NCBI GenBank assembly: GCA_015956445.1
Contig: WIUZ02000003.1
Location: 434,001-498,000 of the forward strand
Direction of reading: 5' to 3'
DNA length: 64,000 bases
Source of the DNA: Thelephora terrestris
Lineage: Eukaryota > Basidiomycota > Agaricomycetes > Thelephorales > Thelephoraceae
Under the pieces are notes generated by a model, which saw only the letters and a list, made by a program, of their open reading frames with translations, did no database searches and was not told the origin of the DNA. The position numbers and the translations under genes were made by a program. This document shows positions 1 to 11,598 of the stretch, in pieces. The stretch's first letter is position 1. Each line of letters opens with the position of its first letter.

Positions 1-149
1 TCCGAATATGGGAGGTACCATTCGACTGTCACGTCAACGTCACGCCACAGCGACCTCGACCCAATTCTGCGTGTTCAGGTCCCGATGCAAACCGCTGTAA
101 GGTCGTCAGGTCGACGCTGAGCCCTCGATTTTTGGGACCATTGGCGTCG

Positions 150-390
150 GGCATGGACGGAAGGCGGCTAATGATCCTGGGTCCGTCGAGACGTCTGCGC
201 AGTCCTCGAATGAGTGCTTGTACCAAGGCGCAACCTGGTGCAGAGCTCATCGCCTACGATTTTCCAAAGGGGTGTTTGGCGCGGGCCGCGATATCCGTGC
301 GGCGATCCTAGACACGCCCTTTGGATAGAAATTAATCCACAATGTCGAATTTCCACCTCCCACAAGATATCACGCATTAGCTCGCTTTTC
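150..390 (+). pseudogene. Promoter and first codons of a decayed F-box gene
   Basis: The stretch repeats the 5' flank of genes B (2555) and N (minus strand near 58310-58540). It ends with an ATG at 341-343 that opens a short frame beginning MSNFHLPQDI, the family start, which stops after about a dozen codons. Nothing of the later exons follows. It is a truncated copy, probably left by one of the local duplications. Confidence 0.55.
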
Positions 391-1012
391 AGAGGACTGA
401 GTGGTTATTCTTTGTATCCGCAATGGACGTTTATACATGAAGGACGCTGGATGCAGAATCGGCGAGGAGATCAACAAAGTTGTTGGGCATCCCCAATTAT
501 CCCTGGGATTCATCGCCATACCCAAACACCTTCCTGCCTCTCGAGGGAGGAAATGAGAGATATGAGTAGTCCGTGGCGAAAAGCTATCGGTGAGAAGTTC
601 TTTGTGAGGAGCCTCTGCCAACTCCCAGATGGTGCTAATGCATCCGATGGACGCGGAGCGGAGAGAAACCGACTGAGCGCTGCCTTATCTGACTGCAACG
701 CCGTGACCATGACATCTACACCGTCCAAAAGGAATCCAGTGTCAGAATTTGAGTGATCCCGTCCATCCTCAACGGTCGTGGCAAGTAATTACAGTAGTGG
801 GTTCCGTGCAACCAAAGGCGCCTCCTCCCGAGCACATTACTGTAGAAGCCCGAAAGGCGCAGTCGAGACAAATTCGCGATGTCCAACGTTCAACTTTGGT
901 GCAGAGCTCATCGCCCGTACTTAACCTTCGGCGGCTAATGCGGAGGTGTCTGACTGGGACCAGCCTACCATACCGGCGCCAACACGTATGGCCTGGCTTT
1001 TCGACAGAAACC
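391..1012. other. Upstream region of gene A, shared with the gene O flank
   Basis: No gene is supported. Roughly 560-1010 is similar, in reverse orientation, to 59860-60400 upstream of gene O. It is therefore part of the inverted duplication joining the two F-box arrays. Open frames here are short and not family-like. Confidence 0.5.
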
Positions 1013-2181
1013 ATGATGTCAGATCGCCTCCCACAAGAAATCACCGATTCCATTATCGACCTCCTACATGATGAACCCCGAACCCTCAGACTGTGCTGCC
1101 TCGTCTCTAGGTCATGGATTCACCGCACAAGGAAATACCTGTTCGGCACGGTCAAGTTCAACTCCTCGACTGACCTCGAGACGTGGAAAAACACATTTTT
1201 GAACCCTTTCAACACGCCTGGCTATCATACACTTTGTCTGCAACTTGGTTGTTCGAAAGTTGCTGCTGCGGTTTTGGAAGAGTGTGGCTGGATTCGGGCG
1301 TTTCCAAACGTTGTACGGTTGGAGATCTGGTCCTGTACGTGAATCTTGCGTTTTCACTCCCTTACGACTGCTCACCATTCCCGAATCTCTCTGTGTAGAT
1401 TACACAACCCTGTCACCCTCACAAGTTTTCAACCTCATTCGTTACTTGCCATTTCTCGAAGATCTGGAAGTGACAAGTTTCAGAGTACTCGACGACGACG
1501 ACAATGACGACGCTGCCGTCTTCCAACCTTCAACCTCGCCGCCGTTAACTGGGACCCTTGAGCTTTGTTGGGTTTGGGCGTTGGAAACCGTCGTGCGCCA
1601 GCTATTGAGCCTGCCGAACGGCGTTCGGTTTCGAGAACTTGGCTGCACGTGGTATCTCGAGGGTGACTTTCGGTGGATAACGGCTCTGGTGGAGGGTTGT
1701 GCTGATACCCTTCAGTACGTTCATCTCAAATGCAGGACCTCCGGTGAGTACCACCCTTTTGTCGTTATGGGACCAGCAGCTCACAAGTTAAGTTATTTCT
1801 GTGCAAGAAACACCGCCGGCGGGTACGATCGACTTCTCCAGAGCGACGAAACTCAAAGAGGTCACGCTCCGACTCGATGACCTCGGTGACGTATTGACTG
1901 CTATGGCGCTCAAAACCCTTACGTCCCACCATAGAGATCTCCAGCAGATCTCAATCTACGTCTCCGTTGGTGACTCTGCCGATGACGGAGAAAGGGGTGT
2001 AGAGATCCAAAGGCAGTGGATGGACCTTGATTGCTTTCTCGCTCAACTGTGGGAGGTCAACTCATTTCACACCCGGGTCATATACAACACACAAAGAGAG
2101 GAGACAGAAGCGCGCGAGTGTTTAGAGAGGTTGTTTCCGGAGATGACGAAGAGAGGGATAATCCAGGTGGATAAATTATGA
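1013..2181 (+). CDS. F-box-like protein A, three exons
   Basis: Exons 1013-1334, 1399-1743 and 1808-2181 (1,041 nt, 346 residues). Both introns are 64 bp, GT-AG and phase 1, and the frame closes exactly. The N-terminus carries an F-box-like helix set (RLPQEITDSIIDLLHDE, then CCLVSRSW and TRKYLF), the segment that in F-box proteins binds Skp1 in SCF ubiquitin ligases. The rest has leucine-rich patches and family blocks: SPPLTGTLEL, LPNGVRFREL, IDFSRATKLKEV, QWMDLD and PEMTKRGI near the end. ATG at 1013 or 1016 is the start, because homology begins there. The closest relative in the window is gene O (58695-59861, minus). The substrate is unknown. It looks intact. Confidence 0.8.
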
Positions 2182-2554
2182 TGTGACTGGGGCAGCGTTT
2201 CATTTCGCCGTGCATGTGAACCCGCGGGGTGAATGAACACATGTACATGGACTAATTGGGGCCCATAAGCATCCGCTTAACATCCTTCAAGGAAATCTCT
2301 TTCTCCCTGTTCAGCCAATTTTCACCTCAAATTTTGGGAACCGTTATTAGTCTTGGGCGTGGACGAAAATCGGCGACTGATTCCGGGTCTGTCTGCGCGG
2401 CCTTTGAATAAGTGCTTGTAAGGCGCAACTTGGTGCAGGGCTCATCGCCTATGATTTTCCACGGGGATGTTTGACGCGGGCCGGCAACACTCAATGCGGC
2501 GGGCCGCGATATCCATGCGGCGATCTTAGACACGCCCTCTCGATAGAAACCGTG
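2182..2554. promoter_or_regulatory. Intergenic region between A and B, duplicated at O-N
   Basis: No gene. The whole spacer, including the segment just before the ATG of B, is alignable in reverse with 58310-58690 between genes N and O. It must hold the promoter of B and the 3' end of A. No specific element can be named. Confidence 0.45.
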
Positions 2555-3725
2555 ATGTCAAGTTTTCACCTCCCACAAGAGATCACGGATCACATTCTCG
2601 ACCACCTACACGATGAAACCGAAACCCTCAGACAATGTTCCCTCGTTTCTAGATCATGGATCCAAGGCAGCAGGAAACACCTTTTCTGCCAGGTTAGTTT
2701 CGGCTCCTCCCTTCTCCTCAAGAGGTGGGAAAAGGCATTTCCGAACCCTCTCAACTCTCCTGGATTTTACATCCGTCGTCTGGTCGTCAACGGCCCTGAA
2801 GTCTTTGCTAATGTCTCAGGAGAGTACGATTGGACCCAGGCATTTTCACGCGTTGTGGAGTTGGAGATGTGGTCCCGTACGAACAACCCACGTTTTCACT
2901 TCCTCTTACAACTTCTCATCATTTCCGAACGCCTTTGCATAGCTGTCGCGCCTTTATTACCCTCACACATTCTCAAGATTATTTGTTCCCTACCCTTACT
3001 CGAGGACCTGAGCATAGCAGGCTACGAAGTAGGCGACGATGACGACGACGACGACGCTTGCACGGTTTCACAACCTTCGACCTCCCCACCGTTGACTGGA
3101 ACCTTTCAAATTCGTTGGACTCGAGGGATAGGACCAACCGCACGCCAATTATTAGCCCTGCCGAACGGCATTCGATTTCGGGACCTTGACTGCGCGTGGT
3201 GTATCGAGAGCGATCTTCGGTGGATAAAGGCATTGGTGGACCGCTGCGCTGACACCCTCCAGTATGTTCGTCTCGACCGTAAGGTCGTCAGTGAGTTCCA
3301 TCTATTTGCCGCTATTGGACCAGCTCACGAGTTAAATCAATCCTGCGCCAGAGGCATCGTGCGCGAGCCCGATCGACTTCTCCCGTGCGACAAAGCTCAA
3401 AGAGGTCACACTCCAACTCGATGACCTCGGTGACGTTTTGACCGCCATGGCGCTCAAAACCCTCACGCCCGACCACAGAGATCTCCGGATGATCTCAATC
3501 TGCGCCATCGTTGATGACTATGTCAATGACGAACCACGGTTTGAAGAAATCCGCAGGAGTTGGATGGGCCTTGATCGTTTTCTTGTCCAACTGCGGGAGT
3601 CTACCGCATTTGACACCCGGGTCGTGTACAGCAAGGGAAAAGTGGGTAAGGGGTTACAAGAGCACGTTGAGAGCTTGTTTCCGGAGATGAGGAAGAGGGG
3701 GATAATAAAACTGGAGGAATTATGA
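2555..3725 (+). CDS. F-box-like protein B, three exons
   Basis: Exons 2555-2876, 2943-3290 and 3352-3725 (1,044 nt, 347 residues). Introns are 66 and 61 bp, GT-AG, phase 1. The start MSSFHLPQEITDHILDHLHD is the F-box-like segment, followed by CSLVSRSW and SRKHLF. An acidic run of about seven Asp (codons at 3038-3056) lies in exon 2, then SPPLTGTFQIRW, LPNGIRFRDL and the exon 3 motif IDFSRATKLKEV. Intron 1 has a length divisible by three and no in-frame stop, so its retention would add 22 residues without breaking the frame. Paralogue of N (57164-58390, minus). Intact as modelled. Confidence 0.78.
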
Positions 3726-3969
3726 GGTGTCTGGATATAAGCGTGATGGGCGGCTTTCCGTTTTGTGCGTACGAACCCACCCACCGTACATGGACTTGGG
3801 GTCAGTTGTACCTAATCGTAACACCAAATCAGAGCACGACCTCAAGGCAATCGGGCAAGTGGGATTTGTCCACCGAGAACGCGACGATGAGTCTTCTCCC
3901 AGTCAGGCTGGCGTGCGACCGTGTAGTAGATCCCGATCAGCGCTGAAAGCAAACCGATTGTCTGCCACG
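3726..3969. other. Spacer between B and C
   Basis: No gene. It resembles the minus-strand spacer between genes N and M (56972-57163), which continues the inverted duplication. From about 3809 it also resembles 12130-12330. Confidence 0.4.
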
Positions 3970-4140
3970 ATGTCCCGCCTCCCACCAGAAATTTGCGACC
4001 ACATCGTCGACCTCCTCCACGGCGAACCCGAAATACTCAAAGCGTGATGTCTTGTCTCCAAAACATGGGTTCCATGCGCCCGAAACCACCTTTTCGGCGA
4101 ACTCGCCTTCCGATCCCTCAATGACCTCAAGCCAAACACA
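3970..4140 (+). pseudogene. F-box gene fragment C
   Basis: ATG at 3970 opens MSRLPPEICDHIVDLLHGE, the same start as gene M on the other strand, and meets a stop at 4045-4047. Downstream codons in a shifted frame still read as the second half of the F-box (a SKTWVP block, then HLFGEL). The homology ends near 4140, where the promoter of gene D begins. It is an exon 1 remnant with no exon 2 or 3. A second copy, further shortened, lies at 12332-12480. Confidence 0.7.
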
Positions 4141-4321
4141 GAGGGTTGCGGTCGTGAACCTGTGAAGTGTCACAGTCGATGCTGGGTCATCGTAAATATT
4201 CATACGTGCAGACCTCTCGCAATCGGTCGTAACGTCCTGTGGGGTCGATGTGTGCAAGCGTCTGATCAGTTCGCGGCGACCATTGACCAGCGCCAAATGC
4301 ATTCAATCACCTACCGCGCCG

Positions 4322-5494
4322 ATGTCGTGTCCTCGTCTCCCACAGGAAATTTACGACTACATCGTCGCCGTCCTGCGCGACGAGCCCAAAACTCTCAAAA
4401 ACTGTGGCCTTGTCTGCAAGTTGTGGGTTCCAAGCGTCCAAAAACATCTTTTCGGTAGAGTCGCCCTCTTTTCCATGAGTGACCTCAGGGCCTGGAAGAA
4501 GACTTTCCCGGATGCTGTCGACTCGCCTGCATTGTATACCCGCACCTTGTATATCATTGGCGAAGAGGTTTTGTCCGCCATAGATAATGTTCCCGTCCAG
4601 GAATTTTGCAACGTTGTACGGCTGTCGGTGTGGGATGGTACGATGGACCTGAGCTTTTGTTTCATTGCGCAGCTTCTCACTCATTCTTTGTATACTTTCA
4701 GCAGTCTGCCCTGCCTCGCACATCCCCAAGCTTGTCTGTTCACTACCTCGTCTCGAGGACCTGGACATAACCAGTCAAGGGTTGGACAATAAAGATGATG
4801 AAAAACCCACCTCCCAGCCATCAACCTCACCACCGTTGACCGGGGCTCTCAGGCTCTCTTTGACTCGAGGGATGAAAACCATCACCCACCGATTGTTAGA
4901 ACTACCAAATCGCATTCGTTTTCGGGAGCTTGAGTGTAGAAGGTACATCGAGGAGGACCTTCGGTGCATAACCGCGTTGGTGGAGGAGTGCTCTGATACC
5001 CTAGAACGTGTCGATATAAGGTGTGAGCCCATCGGTAACTTCCATCTCTTCGGTCTCTCCTGGGGAGCAGGAAGCGGCTTACATTTGCGTCTGCAATAGA
5101 CAATCCACGGGTTGGTTCGGTTGACCTTTCGAAAGCGACGAGACTGAGAGAGGTGGTATTCTGGCTCGAAGAAGCCTACGACGTGTGGATTGCTATGGCA
5201 CTCAAGACCCTCACGTACAAACATAGCGATCTCCAGAAGGTCACAATCCACTTTCCCTGTAATCGCGGTCCACCCTCCAACGTCAGACAGACCATCGGAG
5301 AAGAGATTTACCATCAGTGGATGGCCCTCGATCGTGTTCTTGTCCGGTTGTGGGAGTCCAATGCGATTCCCACACAGGTCATCTACAATACAAATCGAGG
5401 GAAGGAAGCAGGGCACGAGTACGTGAGGGGCTTGCTGCCTGAGATGACGAAGAGGGGGATAGGCGAGGTGGTTGTTGGTAGTGATTGGTTTTGA
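4322..5494 (+). CDS. F-box-like protein D, three exons
   Basis: Exons 4322-4637, 4702-5034 and 5100-5494 (1,044 nt, 347 residues). Introns are 64 and 65 bp, phase 1, with clear acceptors (TTTCAG, AATAG). The F-box-like start is MSCPRLPQEIYDYIVAVL, with CGLVCKLWVP and VQKHLF after it. Later blocks are LVCSLPRLEDLDI, SPPLTGALRL, LPNRIRFREL, VDLSKATRLREV and LPEMTKRGI. The frame is open throughout. Copy D' (12661-13832) is nearly identical in sequence but frameshifted. Confidence 0.8.
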
Positions 5495-5830
5495 GACCTC
5501 GGATACGATCGACATCATTCGCCGTATACTCGACAGGTCATGTAGTCTTTTGCAGCACTTGTCGTACTGCTGAGTAGATTGGTTCTTAGATGACCGGATG
5601 GAAATTGTCTGTATTTGCAGAATGTGTACCCAAGGGTTTCATGCAGAATTGGCAGGGAGATCAAAGAAGTGGTTAGGCCCCGCCACCGGCTCCGGTTGTC
5701 CCCTAGGATATTCGCTGTGCTGAGCTCGACGTTGCCTCTAGGGAGGAGGAACGTTGAGAGAGCTAGCTAGTACATGTTATCAGTGAGCAGTTCAGAATGG
5801 ATTCTGCAAGCTCCTTGACCTCAAACCACG
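5495..5830. other. Spacer between D and E
   Basis: No gene. It is shared with 13833-14236 except that copy 2 holds about 70 extra bases just before the ATG, so copy 1 has a deletion (or copy 2 an insertion) in what should be the promoter of E. Confidence 0.45.
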
Positions 5831-6660
5831 ATGTCCGACCTCCGTCTTCCACCTGAGATCCTCGACCGCGTCATCGACTTCCTCCACGATGACCTCGATG
5901 CACTGAAGCAGTGTTCCCTGGTTACCAGATCCTTCGTGCCACGTACCCGAACGCACCTTTTCGTTCACATCAATTTCGAGTCCGACGACGACCTCGACGC
6001 GTGGAAGAGGGCTTTCCCGGATCACGCCAACTCACCTGCACGCCACGCTCGATCCCTATCCCTCGGCTGCCCGGATTTCATCGCCACCGCAGACCTAGGA
6101 GAAGGTGGATGGGTTCGGTCATTCTCAAACCTCGTACGATTGGAAGTTGACATCGGTACCGGTCGCTTTCCCGTTTCGTTTCTCTCGAAAGTCTTCTCAC
6201 CGGTTCCTCCACATCTCTGTGTGCAGTTGTAGTGCCATGCTCGCAAGTGTTCAACCTCGTTTGTTCACTGCTAGAGGACCTTTCGATAACAGGCGACTGG
6301 CCAGACAACGGGGATGAGGACGAAGACACCGTTTTTTATCCACAGACCTCGCCTCCGTTGACTGGGACCCTTGAAATTCGTCTGCCTCAAGGGTTGGAAT
6401 GTTGCCTGCCCCAGTGGGTCATGGAATACTATACGGGCCAGCTATTGGGCCTTCCGAACGGTATCCACTTTCGGGAGTCCGCTTGCAAACGGACGCTCAA
6501 GGGGGGCCTTCGGCGGACGAGGGATTTGGTGGAGGAGTGTTCTGATATCCTCGAATGCGTTGACCTCGAATGTGCCGCACCACGTACGTTCCTTACGCTT
6601 CTGTGATGGGAACGCACCCGATTTGAAATCCTTTGGCTTAGCAATGGGAAAATCCGAGGG
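5831..6660 (+). pseudogene. F-box gene E, lacking its last exon
   Basis: Exons 5831-6155 and 6227-6583 are clear: MSDLRLPPEILDRVIDFLHD, then CSLVTRSFVP and SPPLTGTLEI. The 71-bp intron is phase 1. Exon 2 has a 6-nt in-frame loss relative to copy E'. After the second donor the sequence follows E' to about 6655 and then diverges completely, so the 130-residue C-terminal exon is missing. A short read-through protein is possible, but compared with E' (14237-15446) this is a truncated copy. Confidence 0.75.
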
Positions 6661-7331
6661 TATGTCCCCCAACATCCCCTCGAGTCCTCCGAACTTGAGG
6701 CCGGAATCGAACCTACCACTATTGCCCGGAATTCGCTACCAAAGACCCCAACAGCCTCCCAGCACGCACCCAGGGTCTCATGAAATGAACACCAGGTCAT
6801 GAAACTTCCTGGTTAGCCGCGCGCAGTGCGTGAGCCCCAGTTTCGGGGGTCTGAGTAAGCGTAACTTGCCAATGCCTCACGTTTCACACGAGTTCCCTCG
6901 CAATATTTTTTGTGCCTCGCTTCTTCCGGGACACTATGCACCGCGCAACACCATGGACCTCCTTGGGAAACTTTGCCAACACAGCTGACGTGACTGTCTG
7001 CATCCCGTGTCGCCCCCTGTCATCCAAGGAGATTAGAAATCACATTGTGTACAGGGACCTCGAAGGCGTTCATTTCTCCAAGGGGTGATTGTACTGACGC
7101 CAGTTTTGGGCAACTGCCGGAAACAATCCATCGCCGGTCCTAATTCAACGTCGGGCCCGAATGCCGGTAGGTGGTCTCGGGGAATGCCGATAAATAATAG
7201 GAAACGCGTCCTCCTGCAAGAATCCGCGTGCCGATAACATAAAAGCAAGACACGCCCGATGTAGTTTACCCCTAGTCCCCCCATCCCTCCTCCCCACCCC
7301 CTTGGCACACCAGACCCTTTCCCGAAGAACT
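6661..7331. other. Region upstream of kinase gene 1
   Basis: The F-box duplication ends near 6660. No coding frame with family resemblance is seen to 7331. It presumably contains the promoter of the kinase gene; a C/T-rich stretch (about 7262-7302) precedes the start codon. Confidence 0.4.
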
Positions 7332-9635
7332 ATGGTCAAAGATTTTCGTCGGCTATGGCAGGACGTCACCAGCGCAACCGACGAAGCCGGTGCCGTCCGG
7401 GCTTTAGCTGAGATCCTGACCGAAAAGGAGGGCAGAAGCTTCATTTCGTCTTTGGAACGCAGCGATGCGGAGTTTTGTTTTGATATCTTGGACCGCGTAA
7501 GTCGCGATTTGTGTCTACAGCCAGCTTTGCCTTAGATGGTTTTCCAGGGCATCACAGGATACGATCTAAAAACCAGAGAGAGACAAGCTTTCTTTGTCAC
7601 GCTGAGGAGACTTGCCGGGTCCCACGGGCGATTACCAGATTCGATGATCATACCAGAAAAGATTGAGATTGAAGACAAAATTATTGCCAGTGGGGGGTTT
7701 GCAGATGTTAGGGTCGGAAGGTATCTGGGGCACCTTGTTGCAGTGAAGACCTTGAGGGTTGCACCGACTGATAACCTCCAGAAGCTGAGGAAAGTAAGTG
7801 TCAATGTCACTGCTTCAGATAGTTCGTACGTGCACTGAAAAGTTTCGCTCCAGCAATTTTGTAAAGAAGTTGTGCTCTGGAGCAGTCTGTCCCACCCGCA
7901 TGTCTTGAAGTTTAGGGGCATCTATGGGGATATGGAGCGAGGACAATTCACCACAGTTTCCGAGTGGATGGCCCACGGAGGCATAATGAACTACATCGAG
8001 GAGAATCATGTCAACAGACTGGAACTGGTACGTGGCTTCACCTCCCCGCCATTCCACCAACTGAGGTATAATAGTTGCATGGAGCAGCCCAGGGCCTGAA
8101 TTACCTTCACGATGTCGGCCTCGTACACGGAGACCTCAAAGGAGTTGGTGTTTTTTCGTTTTGGAATTAACTCCTCTTACCTGAAAAACAACAGGCAAAC
8201 ATCCTTATGTCGAATGACACACCTCCTTGTGCCTGTCTCGCCGACTTCGGTTTCATGACTATGGTCCTGGACCCTAGCCAACCTATGTCTTGCAGTGTGC
8301 AATTGGAGGGTGGCACAACAATGTTCATGCCCCCAGAACTCTTGGTCCCTTCGCGGTTTGGTATCAAAAATCCAATCCCCACTCCAGAGGCAGACGTCTA
8401 TGCGTTTGGATTGGTTATCTTCCAGGTATGCGAGGAACATGGCAGGTATCCGCTGTTGGCTTACGTTGTCCAGGTCCTTACAGGTGAAATGCCATTCCGT
8501 GGAGTTCGGGCAACGGAGTTGGCTTTCAATTTGGTCCAGGGACTTCGCCCAGACAAGCCGGCTAACGCTCCAACCATCGGCTTTTCTGATTCACTGTGGA
8601 CCTTCGTCCAACAATGTTGGCATGGCGATAGGAACTCGCGACCCAGAGTTGTGGAAGTTGTTGAACACCTTGCGGAGGCAGCGGCGAACTGGCATGGCCT
8701 GATGCCTCCTTTTGACAAGACAGAGAATGGCGCCTGCATTTCTAGTGAAACGATCCCATACGGTAAATTCGAAGCCTTGATTTCATCTCGGGATCTTTAT
8801 TAAACAAACAACGACACAGCTGCAATGTGTGTGGAGCCCCAAAGTGTCGTTCTGGAGAGTCCCGCAAATTCACAGACCGCCGAATCATCCAGCTATCTTT
8901 GTTTACAATCTACAGTGCTCACTGAACCGCCACAGCAGGAACCTTGGGAGACCGTCATTAAGCCTCCTACCGAACCGCCAGTGGACTGTTGGGGCGCCAT
9001 GGAGCGACGATCACAGGAACCGTCAGACGACCTTCCGGAGTTCCGACATGTGGCCCAGAATCACTGGCCTCCCCCAAGTGCCATTCCTCCGCCGAAACGG
9101 ATTTCCTTCCGGGAATTCAAGGCGAAATTCCGCCAGTTTTTTGGTTGCATCGAACCCCAATCTCCCCTCCGTATCGTTTATAAAAAAAGTAACTCTGGAG
9201 AATTTTCAGCTGGGATTAAGGGGGTGTTCGAAGATTTGAATGACCCGTGAATCGCCCCTTCTTCTTCCAACCTTGCGATTATTTACCCACTGTTTGTTGT
9301 TTAGGGACATCCCTCTCCCCAAGCCATCGGCCAGGTCAAACCCTACTGGTGTCATGGACCTGGGTGGGCTTGTGCTCTCGTCCAACCCTGTGCCACTAGA
9401 ACTGGTGGAGACAAACGACGAGTCCCAGGCTCAGGAGTTCATTGACAGACTCCTCGACGTGGTGTGTCACTCGGCAATTTCGTCGATGGATTGGCCTCCA
9501 CATGGGTCCCAGGCAGACAGCGGTCCGTCTTTCCTTAATCCATGGTCTCTTATCGCTATCATTGGGAGTATTTACCATCTTTCTATATCATTGTTTCTAC
9601 GTGACAATACTCGTGGTCATCACAGCTATTTTTAG
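7332..9635 (+). pseudogene. TKL-type protein kinase 1 with C-terminal membrane anchor; one frameshift
   Basis: Eight exons fit: 7332-7496, 7548-7793, 7854-8027, 8075-8144, 8195-8425, 8474-8762, 8820-9246 and 9305-9635. About 643 residues would result if the frame were whole. Kinase motifs in order: glycine loop ASGGFADV, VAVKTLR lysine, a KEVV helix, HGDLKGANIL catalytic loop (HGD in place of HRD, common in this class), ADFGF and PPELL. The last exon ends in a hydrophobic segment (SLIAIIGSIYHLSISLFL) typical of a tail anchor. The 69-nt exon 4 of kinase 2 has 70 nt here, one base too many just before the catalytic loop, and no splice choice restores the frame. The 3' exons rest on three phase-consistent junctions only. 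Either a young pseudogene or a sequencing error. Confidence 0.65.
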
Positions 9636-9681
9636 CTCAATCTTTTCGACACCTCAACCACCTCTGCGCCCCAACTCCCAC

Positions 9682-11598
9682 ATGTCGGCTCACGAACGCA
9701 TAATCACCCATGGCACCTCCCAAACCGAAGTCGTCGCTCTAATCAGGGAAATATTTACGAGTCGAGACAAAGTCAAGATGCTCGGTCACCTCCGTAGGGA
9801 CCATGCTCAGACCTTCATTGATGTTATAGACGAGGTATGGTTCTACACTCATATGCCTCTCAGCTCCGTGCTGCCGCATTTTCATTGTTTAACATCTGTT
9901 GACTAGGCCTTGGATCGCACTGACCTCCCGACACGGCTTCGGAGGAAGTGTTTGAGCGCCTTGTGCAAGATGTGCGGCCGTCACGCTTTACTTCCAAGAT
10001 CATTGAAAATCCCACTTTGCTACGATCGATCGGGTACCCCGTTGTGCCATGGCGGGTACGCTGACGTCTGGAAGGGTGAATATCAAGGTCGCCAGGTTGC
10101 AGTCAAAGTCTTGAGGGTTTACTATACGAGCGACTTTGAGAAAATGACTAGTGTAGGTTCCCGAGGGCTGTCACCGAGCATGTACCAGACGGCTGATACT
10201 TTCCATTCCAGAAGTGCTGCAAGGAGGTTGTAACTTGGAAGAATCTCCACCATCCAAACGTACTACCGTTGTTGGGAGTAATGATGGAAAATACACCCCC
10301 CCTCTTCGCAATGGCATCGGAATGGATGGAGAATGGAAACATTAACGAATTCATCAAAGTCCACCACGATGCAAATCGTTTCGAGCTTGTGGGGTCTTAT
10401 TTTTAATGTTGATGGTACCATCCTCACGACGAATTTTCTCGTAGCTCAAAGATGTCGCTAAGGGGTTGATATATATGCACAGTCAGATGATGATACATGG
10501 TGACCTGAAGGGGGTATGACTTCGAACGCCTGTCGCTACTCTGCCATCTGACTTGCTCTTTTGGCAAGGCTAATATCCTAATCGATCGGGATTGCCATGC
10601 TTGCCTAGCAGATTTTGGACTCCTCACCATTGTCTCGGATCCTACAAGCCCCACAACTCCGAGTTCCTCAATAACAGCCGGGACAACACAATGGATGAGT
10701 CCGGAGCTCCTTGATCCAGATCACTTCGGGGTCGTGGACAGTCAACCGACAAAAGAATCAGATTCCTATGCGTTAGGGATGGTGATACTCGAGGTGCTCA
10801 GTAGTCGTTCTCCATTCAGGGGAGTCAAAGATATCGTCGTAATGCGGATGGTTATTGAAGGCAAACGGCCTAAACGGCCAAATGGGGTGGAGGGGATGTG
10901 GTTCACAGATGACTTATGGCAGGTGCTGACCCTGTGCTGGAAACCTCAACGAGAAAGGCGGCCCAGTATTGAGGCGATCTTGAAGTCCCTGGAGCAGGTT
11001 TCAAGTACTTGGAAGCCACCCTCTCTGCCAGTGGACGAGGATGTGGAAATGGAAGTGGGTGAGGATGATTGGAGTCTCACAACAGTCGGGGATTCTTCCG
11101 GTATGACTGCTCTACAACACCTCGAATTGCTCATTACAGCTGTGGTCGAGCTCATGCTAACTTCGATCTCCCACCAGAATTGACACCCGACACCCCAGAG
11201 GAAGAACTGCCGAAAGGCATTAGACGATTCGAGAACAGGGGTCCAATAGATCCTGAACGTATGTACCAGGAGTATGATCGTGTTCTGTAGTTTTCTGACC
11301 CTGAGCTACTTCTCCAGGTATAAGGGGGCTGGTGCACGCATTGGGATTGAGCGGTGGGGAATCCAATCCCTCGGCACAACTGGCCACCCCTGCCACAGAT
11401 CGAGGAGATAACTTAAAAGGTGAAGGAGATGGAGGGTTAGGAACATCAGGTTTAGGTTCAAAGAAAACTGGCGGTGCCAAGAAGGGACTCAAAGGATTGT
11501 GGGCACGGTGGGTTCGGACCTTGGCCAGGGCTATGGGACTTCGCAGGCGTGTTCAATCCAAACCCAAACCCATTCATGCCAGGAGGAAGCAGAAATAA
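9682..11598 (+). CDS. TKL-type protein kinase 2
   Basis: Exons 9682-9834, 9907-10152, 10212-10388, 10445-10513, 10569-11100, 11151-11258 and 11318-11598 (1,566 nt, 521 residues). Exon 2 (246 nt) has the same length as in kinase 1, showing tandem duplication. Motifs: HGGYADVWKGE loop, VAVKVLR lysine, KEVV helix, HGDLKGANILID, LADFGLL and WMSPELL. The complete catalytic set suggests an active Ser/Thr or dual kinase of the tyrosine-kinase-like group. The tail is basic (RRRVQSKPKP) with no membrane segment. The weak point is the exon 5-6 junction: the proposed acceptor is GAG at 11150; the better CAG at 11139 leads to a stop at 11181-11183 and a shorter protein. Targets are unknown. Confidence 0.7.

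Larger units (their letters stand above)
3809..6660 (+). repeat. Segmental duplication, copy 1 (C-D-E block)
   Basis: From about 4052 this block aligns directly with about 12391-15054. The similarity is high: few differences in several hundred bases near genes D and D'. Upstream, 3809-4051 is alignable but more diverged. Copy 1 keeps gene D open but loses the last exon of E at about 6660. Copy 2 has the reverse: D' is broken and E' is whole. Copy 1 also lacks about 70 bp present before E'. Confidence 0.75.
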
